From assembly GCA_001701295.1 (NCBI GenBank), contig DAAV01000046.1, positions 21,274-26,920 on the forward strand: a stretch of DNA of 5,647 nucleotides, read 5' to 3'. The notes under the pieces were generated by a model. That model made no database searches. It saw only the letters and a list, made by a program, of their open reading frames with translations, and was not told the origin of the DNA. This DNA comes from Bacteroidales bacterium H10. GTDB taxonomy: Bacteria > Bacteroidota > Bacteroidia > Bacteroidales > Muribaculaceae. The position numbers and the translations under genes were made by a program. Shown piece after piece: positions 1-4,988 of this stretch (position 1 is its first letter; the number at the start of each line of letters is the position of its first letter).

Positions 1-30
1 CAATAAAACAAAATATTTTAACAAGAAAAG

Positions 31-62
31 TGTGTTATTTTCTATAAAATAGATTAAATTTG
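31..62 (+). promoter_or_regulatory. Bacteroidota-type promoter upstream of terL (P1)
   Basis: The -7 box TAAATTTG at 55-62 is a perfect match to the Bacteroidota consensus TAnnTTTG. A -33 box TGTG at 31-34 differs by one base from TTTG, with a 20-bp spacer. Transcription would start near 66-69, giving a leader of about 65-70 nt before the terminase start codon. The spacer holds a 6-bp inverted repeat, TATTTT (36-41) and AAAATA (46-51), which is part of a motif shared with the two other promoters in the window. A 10-bp palindrome AAAATATTTT lies upstream at 10-19. The boxes are seen directly; activity is inferred. Confidence 0.62.
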
Positions 63-90
63 CATTTGAATACAAATAGTAGAGCTTTAT

Positions 91-135
91 AAAGCCGGAC
101 TTCTGCTTCACAGCGGACTTCCGGCTTTTCTTTTT
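91..135 (+). terminator. Rho-independent terminator or attenuator hairpin just before terL
   Basis: A perfect 9-bp stem pairs AAAGCCGGA (91-99) with TCCGGCTTT (120-128). The loop region contains a direct repeat of CGGACTT that begins in the left arm (96-102 and 114-120). A T tract, TTTTCTTTTT, runs from 126 to 135 and touches the ATG at 136. This has the form of an intrinsic terminator. It lies only about 25 nt after the predicted start point of P1, so it may be a leader attenuator, or it may end a gene transcribed from left of the window. It would also hamper ribosome access to the ATG at 136. Confidence 0.68.
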
Positions 136-1722
136 ATGACAAAAGGCACAGACATAATGACATTCCTTGACGGGCGCAGAGTTGTGCCTTATGAGGATGT
201 TGTGTCGTTGCGTGAGCAGAAGGACTCCCGGAATATGATAGCACAAAAAGGAGGGCAGGAAAATGCTCTTGCATCGGATGCGGATATTGTCATAGCGGGA
301 GGAAACCGAGGTGGCGGAAAGTCGTGGATGCTTCTTATGTCGATACTTTATGACATTTACAATCCTAATCAATGCGCACTTATTGTCCGCAAGGAGCGAG
401 ACGACCTTACTAACATTGTAAGCAAGTCTGAGCGTCTGTTTAATGATTTCGGTACCTATAACCGCTCGCAGGACTTGATGTATTGGAAGTTCAAGGCGGG
501 TGGCGCGCTATATTTCAGCTATCATGCCGGAGCGCTAAAAGCATTTCAAGACCGATTACAGGGCCGCGAATATAATCGCATAGGCATAGATGAAATAACA
601 CAGATCGATTTCCCAAAATTCAAGTATCTACAGACTAATAACCGAAATGCCTTCCACATGAAGAGTCAGCTTATCGGTACTTGTAACCCGGATCCGGATT
701 CGTGGGTAGCGAAGTTTATAGACTGGTGGATTGGAGAAGATGGATTGCCTATAAAAGAGCGCGACGGTGTTCTTCGCTACTGTTTCATGAATGGCGAGGA
801 TGTGGGCGATATAATTTGGGGAGATACACCGGAGGCGGTATATGAGCAAGCTAAAGACATTATCGATGATGTAATGTCAGAGGGCGAGGATTGGCACGAT
901 TACATACTTTCCGCAACATTCATCCGCGCGGAACTTGACGACAACCTTGCCCTGATGGAGTCAGACCCGAAATATAAGGCAAAACTCGCCGGTCAGAGCG
1001 AGGAGCAACGACAGCGAGATCTTAAAGGCAATTGGCGTTTTAAGTCCGCCGGAGACGATCTTATAAAATGGGCACACATGGATGCTTTCTATAAAAACGC
1101 CTTTCAGTTCGGCGACAATGTGAAACGCGTTTCATGTGACGTGGCATTTGACGGAGGTGACAATCTTGTAATGTGGCTGTGGGTGGGTAATCATATACAG
1201 GATATTTATGTATGTCATGAGGATGCTTCCCGGACGGTCGAGATTGTCAGGGCAAAATTAGCCGAATGGGGAGTGAGAGAGGAAAATTTCACATATGACC
1301 TTAACGGCGTAGGTCAGACATTCAAAGGTTTCTTTCCCAAAGCTATGCCCTTCAACAACATGGAAGCCGTCGAGGAGGGAGCTAAACATCTTTATGTAAA
1401 TCTTAAAAGTCAGGCCGCATATCTTTTCGCTATGGATCTTATAGAAAGTCGCATTTCTATTAATCCGGCTCTCCTTGACCGTAAAATCGGAAAGCAGACA
1501 TTGCGCGAAATTCTCAATGTCGAGCGCAAGGCCATCCGCCGCGACGATTCCAAAGAAGACAAAGGCTGGGCCATCATTCAGAAAAAGGTTATGAAACAGA
1601 TTGTCGGTCATTCTCCCGACAATATCGAGGGGCTGATTTACAGAAAGATTTTTGACATAAAAAAACGCAGGCACACCAAACCGCGCCTGATGAAATATGT
1701 AAACCCGATGAAACACAGATAA
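136..1722 (+). CDS. terL: Phage terminase large subunit (TerL)
   Basis: This is the ATP-driven DNA packaging motor and headful or end-cutting nuclease of a tailed phage; it docks on the portal ring during packaging. The N-terminal ATPase shows Walker A GGNRGGGKS (residues 55-63), Walker B IGIDE (149-153, with D152 and E153) and a coupling motif GTCNPDP (181-187) followed by W. The stretch TFIRAELDDN (from residue 261) and GNWRF (298-302) is the usual bridge to the nuclease domain. The RNase H-like nuclease has three well-placed acids: D335 (SCDVAFDGG), D388 (TYDLNGVG) and D495 (SPDNIEG). At 528 residues it is a normal full length. The start is uncertain: the ATG at 136 abuts a terminator hairpin, whereas the ATG at 157 (M8) is clear of it and has an AAAAGG sequence 10 bases upstream. 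The stop is one base before the portal start, so the two are almost certainly cotranscribed. A small terminase subunit is not visible and may lie to the left. Confidence 0.96.
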   Translation: MTKGTDIMTFLDGRRVVPYEDVVSLREQKDSRNMIAQKGGQENALASDADIVIAGGNRGGGKSWMLLMSILYDIYNPNQCALIVRKERDDLTNIVSKSERLFNDFGTYNRSQDLMYWKFKAGGALYFSYHAGALKAFQDRLQGREYNRIGIDEITQIDFPKFKYLQTNNRNAFHMKSQLIGTCNPDPDSWVAKFIDWWIGEDGLPIKERDGVLRYCFMNGEDVGDIIWGDTPEAVYEQAKDIIDDVMSEGEDWHDYILSATFIRAELDDNLALMESDPKYKAKLAGQSEEQRQRDLKGNWRFKSAGDDLIKWAHMDAFYKNAFQFGDNVKRVSCDVAFDGGDNLVMWLWVGNHIQDIYVCHEDASRTVEIVRAKLAEWGVREENFTYDLNGVGQTFKGFFPKAMPFNNMEAVEEGAKHLYVNLKSQAAYLFAMDLIESRISINPALLDRKIGKQTLREILNVERKAIRRDDSKEDKGWAIIQKKVMKQIVGHSPDNIEGLIYRKIFDIKKRRHTKPRLMKYVNPMKHR

Positions 1723-1723
1723 C

Positions 1724-3274
1724 ATGAAACCAAGAGACATCAAGACACGTCGTCCGTGGAGGCTTGTTCGCCCCGAGGGGTACTACAGCCACGGGAGTTT
1801 TATCGCCGAGAATGAGCCTACCATGCCTGTTGACGCATTGAAATCCGACATCATGACGCAGGCGGACATGCTTCGGCAATATTATCCGTCGGGACACATT
1901 ATTAACGACCCGACTGTATACCCCGACATCTTCCGCGAACAGCAGGAACCGATATATGACGAGCACGGCAATGACACAGGCAAGACCGTGCGCCGCGTGT
2001 ATCGGGAATGTGTCCCACGGTATGCTTTCGCGTTTCAACAGATTATCGCCCTTAAACAGACTATCCACGCCACAGGCAATGATATTCAGTTTGAGATGAA
2101 TACGGCTAAACCCACAGAGGAACAACGCGACATATACAATATTTTCAGACAGGGATGGCTGGAGAAAGACAGCGAGATCCAATTTTTTGAATCCGTGAAA
2201 TCGGAAAAAATAACAGCCGATTGTGCATGTGTCGGGTTTATTGAGAATGAGGTGTTTGGATGGCAGACATATTCGTTCAAGACCGGTTCTACGCTCTATC
2301 CTCATTATGATAACCGGGGACGACTCAAACTCTTTGCCAGGTCTTTTTATGACTATGATGAAAACGGAGATATAATTGTCGAGTGGCTGGAGGTGTGGGA
2401 TAACACCTATCTTACCCGCCTTAAAAAGACTGGAGAGAATTATAAAAGTACTTGGGAGCGGATACTGGGCGCGCTCGGAGCATCGGGCTATACTGTAGTT
2501 TCGCGCAAACCGCATGGATTTCCGTTTATTCCCGTCGCGTATAAGCGTAATGACGATGGTCCATGCTGGTTGCCTTCACAGGATAGTTGCGACTCCTACG
2601 ATATGTCATTTTCACAGATGGCTCAGAACAATCAGGCATTTGGTGTGCCCACTCTGATATTTCAAGGCGAGGGGGAGAATTACGATTTTCAGCACGACAT
2701 TAACGGCACTATACGTACAATCTCGATGGGCCCGGATGATAAAGTTTCTACTTTGCAGGCAGAATCGGCATCGGAAAGCTATCAGAAACAGCTCGACACG
2801 CTCTACAAGCTGATTTATGAGCAGTCGTTTGCCGTGATACCTCCTGCGGTCCATAGCGGAGACTTGCCAGGTGTCGCAATCAAACTCCTTTATTCTCCTG
2901 CTTACGAAAAAGCGATGTGGGATGCGGCAGACTGGCAGCCGTTCCTTAATCAGATGGTAAAGATTTTTTCCTTTGGCTATGGCCTTGAAACCGGCAAGAC
3001 TCTCGATTTTGCGGCTCTACCTCTTAAATATTGGATTAAGCCCTACATCCACATCAATGAATCGGCAATTATGCAGGATTTGGCAATTGGCGTGCAGAAC
3101 GGATTTGTATCCAAACAGACCGCTTCCGAACGTGCACCGGAATATACATCTGTAGGGGAGTGGGAGCGACTTGTCAAAGAGCAGAAGGAGCAACAACAGG
3201 CAGATCTGCTTTATTCTCTAAAGATAAAACAGACAAACTCGAATTCATCAACAGGCAATGCAAAGACCGCGTGA
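1724..3274 (+). CDS. Phage portal protein, SPP1 gp6-like
   Basis: Portal proteins form the dodecameric ring at the capsid vertex through which TerL pumps DNA and to which the tail attaches. The best signature is SGDLPGVAIKLLY (residues 378-390), followed by SPAYEKA, matching the S-G-x-A-x-K-x-L pattern of SPP1 gp6-like portals. Before it lie the expected mixed alpha/beta wing (about 100-330), including the PHGFPFIPVAYKRND segment. After it are the helical stem and crown regions. The C-terminus (about 475-516) is charged and Gln-rich (VKEQKEQQQ), probably helical, ending in an Asn/Ser-rich tail. At 516 residues it is a typical size. The start lies one base after the terL stop, with no clear Shine-Dalgarno, consistent with translational coupling. 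Position between TerL and a MuF-like gene strongly supports the call. The antisense strand also holds a long open frame, which looks like a shadow. Confidence 0.93.
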   Translation: MKPRDIKTRRPWRLVRPEGYYSHGSFIAENEPTMPVDALKSDIMTQADMLRQYYPSGHIINDPTVYPDIFREQQEPIYDEHGNDTGKTVRRVYRECVPRYAFAFQQIIALKQTIHATGNDIQFEMNTAKPTEEQRDIYNIFRQGWLEKDSEIQFFESVKSEKITADCACVGFIENEVFGWQTYSFKTGSTLYPHYDNRGRLKLFARSFYDYDENGDIIVEWLEVWDNTYLTRLKKTGENYKSTWERILGALGASGYTVVSRKPHGFPFIPVAYKRNDDGPCWLPSQDSCDSYDMSFSQMAQNNQAFGVPTLIFQGEGENYDFQHDINGTIRTISMGPDDKVSTLQAESASESYQKQLDTLYKLIYEQSFAVIPPAVHSGDLPGVAIKLLYSPAYEKAMWDAADWQPFLNQMVKIFSFGYGLETGKTLDFAALPLKYWIKPYIHINESAIMQDLAIGVQNGFVSKQTASERAPEYTSVGEWERLVKEQKEQQQADLLYSLKIKQTNSNSSTGNAKTA

Positions 3275-4022
3275 AGCCGACATAGAGGCGGCAAAGGAAT
3301 ATCTGCGTCAGAGGCTCGACGCAGAATACTCCATGACTTATAATCTTGAAATTGTCATGAAGGAGGCGGCAGAGAGGATTGTCGAGATTGTTTACTCTGC
3401 AAAAATACATCCACCGGTCGGCTCCTATGAAAATTTGCCTCCATCCGTACGGACGCGAATTGAAGAGGTGGTGCAATGGCTTCGTGAGACGGTAGATGAC
3501 TATTTCCTTACTCTTGCAATCGCTGACCATGAGGAAACCCGCGATCAGATCTTGTCGTTCATACTAGGCGAAGATCATGGAATGACTTTTGCGGAACGGC
3601 TGGAGGATTACTGCGGAAAATACCGTGATGAATTAATGATACTCGTTGGCGCAGGGTTGGTTCTTGGAATTGCCGAATCGACTCTTGTAAAGTCGATCGG
3701 CGAGAATCTGAAACATCCTTATGCCAATCAGCTTCTTGAGGATGGCATCAGCTCTCCTTTGACGTATGGAAGAGGGCGCACAAACTCTATGTTTACGGCA
3801 CTATCGGGATTAACCAAATACGGGATAGAAAGCGCGTGGATGCGGCATTGGGAGTTAAAGACAGAAGCTGATGGCGCGATTGGATGGATTGTTCAACGCG
3901 GGAGTTCCTACCCATGTCCGCAGTGCGATGACAATTGCGGATTTCACTCTATCGAGGAAGGTACACAATTACCTCAGCATTTATCATGCTGTTGTTTCGC
4001 TATTCCTATTTATATGAAGTGA
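3258..4022 (+). CDS. MuF-like phage minor head protein
   Basis: This is probably a minor head or head-morphogenesis protein of the Mu gpF/SPP1 gp7 type, found beside the portal inside proheads. The C-terminal signature is a Cys/His cluster: C220-P-Q-C223, C227, H230, then LPQH (H241) and C244-C246, ending FAIPIYMK. It resembles the MuF-type ending, CxxC followed by LPP-x-H-x-x-CRC, although the Arg of CRC is replaced here by Cys. The N-terminal 100 residues look helical and rich in Glu and Arg. Residues about 126-139 (LMILVGAGLVLGIA) are strongly hydrophobic and Gly-rich, which is unusual; they could be a buried helix or membrane-active segment. Length 254 is slightly short for the family. 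The start overlaps the portal end by 17 bases, as is typical of coupled head genes. No toxin-like extension is present. The family assignment depends mostly on the C-terminal pattern and the position, so it is less certain than its neighbours. Confidence 0.72.
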   Translation: MQRPREADIEAAKEYLRQRLDAEYSMTYNLEIVMKEAAERIVEIVYSAKIHPPVGSYENLPPSVRTRIEEVVQWLRETVDDYFLTLAIADHEETRDQILSFILGEDHGMTFAERLEDYCGKYRDELMILVGAGLVLGIAESTLVKSIGENLKHPYANQLLEDGISSPLTYGRGRTNSMFTALSGLTKYGIESAWMRHWELKTEADGAIGWIVQRGSSYPCPQCDDNCGFHSIEEGTQLPQHLSCCCFAIPIYMK

Positions 4023-4042
4023 TATGTTCGGTTATTCTCTTA

Positions 4043-4052
4043 TTTGTACAAA
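4043..4052. promoter_or_regulatory. 10-bp palindrome upstream of the DUF3127 promoter
   Basis: TTTGTACAAA is a perfect 10-bp palindrome ending six bases before the predicted -33 box of P2. It lies just after the MuF-like gene in non-coding DNA, so it is a plausible operator half of a regulated promoter. Its small size and A/T richness mean chance is a fair alternative. Confidence 0.3.
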
Positions 4053-4058
4053 GAAACT

Positions 4059-4090
4059 TATGGCTATTTACGATAAAATAGCTATATTTG
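4059..4090 (+). promoter_or_regulatory. Bacteroidota-type promoter for the DUF3127 gene (P2)
   Basis: The -7 box TATATTTG (4083-4090) fits TAnnTTTG perfectly. TATG at 4059-4062 is one base from the -33 consensus TTTG, with a 20-bp spacer. Transcription would start near 4094-4097, leaving an A-rich leader of about 30 nt before the ATG at 4126. The promoter lies inside the extended open frame that begins at 4024, which argues that the real start is 4126. Its spacer matches the P1 spacer at 15 of 17 positions. Confidence 0.65.
4063..4082. promoter_or_regulatory. Inverted repeat filling the P2 spacer, candidate operator
   Basis: GCTATTT (4063-4069) and AAATAGC (4076-4082) form a perfect 7-bp inverted repeat around a six-base centre, ACGATA. 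The dyad exactly occupies the 20 bases between the -33 and -7 boxes, so a dimeric repressor bound here would block RNA polymerase. Binding by any regulator is inferred; no regulator gene is visible in the window. Confidence 0.42.
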
Positions 4091-4125
4091 CATATTATAA
4101 AATCAGACAAACAAAAAGTTTCAAT

Positions 4126-4512
4126 ATGACCATAACAGGGACGATCACCGCCGTATTGCCCGAGACGGGCGGAGTGTCAAAATCGGGCAAACAGTGGCGG
4201 AAGAAAGAAGCTGTAGTCGAATATCAGCACGGTCAATACCCTAAGTCGATAGTCTTCCAGATGATGAATGACAATATCGATAAACTTAATATTCAGCAAG
4301 GTCAGGAATATGATCTTGAGATCGATTTTGAAGCGCGGGAATGGAATGGCCGTTATTTCTTACAGGCTTCATGCTGGAAAGCCACACCTAAATCACAGTC
4401 CGCACAACCTCAGTCAGCAACTCCTACGCTTGACTCAATGGGTGTGACAGGGTATCAGGGGCAACATGCGGCTTCGGCTGCTCCGGCGGGTGGCGATGAT
4501 CTTCCTTTTTGA
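4126..4512 (+). CDS. DUF3127 family protein with SSB-like acidic tail
   Basis: This 128-residue protein resembles the DUF3127 family of Bacteroidota. Residues 1-87 carry the family pattern: an opening GTITAVLPETGGVSKSGKQW, the QYPKSIVF strand (37-44), then EIDFEAREWNGRYFLQASCW (65-84). The repeated short strands are consistent with an OB fold. Residues 88-121 form a low-complexity linker rich in Gln, Ser, Ala and Pro, and the last residues, DDLPF (124-128), match the acidic tail of bacterial single-stranded DNA-binding proteins, which recruits replication and repair partners. A role on single-stranded DNA is therefore plausible but inferred; the biochemical function of DUF3127 is not established as far as I know. 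The frame stays open back to 4024, but that extension crosses promoter P2, and the family-like sequence begins at M4126. It appears to be a single-gene unit ended by the hairpin at 4531-4558. Confidence 0.85.
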   Translation: MTITGTITAVLPETGGVSKSGKQWRKKEAVVEYQHGQYPKSIVFQMMNDNIDKLNIQQGQEYDLEIDFEAREWNGRYFLQASCWKATPKSQSAQPQSATPTLDSMGVTGYQGQHAASAAPAGGDDLPF

Positions 4513-4530
4513 TCTCCATAAGTAGAAACA

Positions 4531-4558
4531 GAGGCGTGAGGCTAAAGCTTTGCGCCTC
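4531..4558. terminator. Hairpin between convergent genes, likely bidirectional terminator
   Basis: Bases 4531-4542 pair with 4547-4558 as a continuous 12-bp stem around the tetraloop TAAA; three of the pairs are G-U. The outer six pairs (GAGGCG with CGCCTC) are Watson-Crick. The plus-strand tail CTGCTTTATT (4559-4568) and the minus-strand tail TGTTTCTACT are only moderately T-rich, so termination strength is uncertain. It lies 18 bases after the DUF3127 stop and 5 bases beyond the stop of the convergent minus-strand gene, the expected place for a shared terminator. Confidence 0.66.
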
Positions 4559-4563
4559 CTGCT

Positions 4564-4941
4564 TTATTCGGTTATGTTCTCGCCGTTGCAGAATAATCTA
4601 ACCTCACGGGGTTCATCCTCATATTTTTCATCCTCTATGACATCCGCATATGCCTCGCGTGCATCATAGCTGTTATCGAAAGTTATGGGGTTGTTGTCAC
4701 CGACAAACAGCTCATATTTGTCATCTCCCTCTTCCCACCATGCCACACGGTCAATCTCGTTTGAGTCTTTATCGATAACTGACAATCCGGGTGTCTCGCC
4801 TGACCATTGGAGGTTAGGCATGTCTACGTCTTCCCAATCGGATGTGTCGGAAAGGCCGCGCGGTTCTGTATGTGATCCGGGATAATTCTCGCTGATGTAT
4901 TCTTCAGCGAGAATTTTTGTCTTAAATAATTTAGTCACCAT
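4564..4941 (-). CDS. Hypothetical small, highly acidic protein
   Basis: I do not recognise this 125-residue protein. It has a short basic N-terminus (MVTKLFKTK), and the rest is very acidic: 33 Asp or Glu against 11 Lys or Arg, a net charge near -22. Tryptophans cluster in WEDVDMPNLQW and VAWWEEGDDKYELF, and it ends RLFCNGENITE. No signal peptide, membrane segment or metal motif is evident. Evidence that it is real: its own well-formed promoter on the minus strand, a terminator-like hairpin just beyond its stop, and a plausible compact composition with aromatic/hydrophobic spacing. It lies 46 bases downstream of the recombinase and in the same direction, so it could also be read with it. A lysogenic accessory gene is one possibility; a DNA-mimic anti-defence protein would fit the charge, but nothing in the sequence proves that. 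Confidence 0.74.
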   Translation of the reverse strand: MVTKLFKTKILAEEYISENYPGSHTEPRGLSDTSDWEDVDMPNLQWSGETPGLSVIDKDSNEIDRVAWWEEGDDKYELFVGDNNPITFDNSYDAREAYADVIEDEKYEDEPREVRLFCNGENITE

Positions 4942-4957
4942 ATTAAATAAGTTTATG

Positions 4958-4988
4958 CAAAGATACTAATTTATTTGAAATATTCAAT
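4958..4988 (-). promoter_or_regulatory. Bacteroidota-type promoter for the acidic protein (P3)
   Basis: Read on the minus strand, the -7 box is TATCTTTG (4965 down to 4958), a perfect TAnnTTTG match. An ATTG (4988 down to 4985) gives a weak -33 box with a 19-bp spacer. The -33 box overlaps the last base of the recombinase stop codon. Transcription would start near 4951-4954, leaving only about 10-13 nt before the ATG at 4941. The spacer holds TATTTCAAATAAATTAG, the third copy of the motif also present in P1 and P2. Confidence 0.62.

Noticed and set aside
96..120. Direct repeat CGGACTT (96-102, 114-120) as a possible attachment or CRISPR-type repeat
   Set aside because: The two 7-base copies fall within and beside the arms of the terminator hairpin and are best explained by it; there is no further copy or spacer structure.
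1258..1743. 161-codon open frame on the minus strand
   Set aside because: It is antisense to the TerL nuclease domain, shows no family motif and has no promoter; a shadow.
1589..2515. 308-codon open frame on the minus strand
   Set aside because: It lies fully antisense to the terL end and the portal gene, has no recognisable domain, and its composition is that of a reverse-strand shadow.
3174..3530. 118-codon open frame on the minus strand
   Set aside because: It is antisense across the portal/MuF-like junction, with no coherent domain or regulatory site.
4024..4125. N-terminal extension of the DUF3127 gene from the ATG at 4024
   Set aside because: The 34 extra codons cross promoter P2, including its -7 box, and the DUF3127-like sequence starts at the ATG at 4126.
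4685..4885. 66-codon plus-strand open frame
   Set aside because: It is antisense to the acidic-protein gene. It is low-complexity Ser/Pro-rich, and the opposite strand has the better promoter and terminator.
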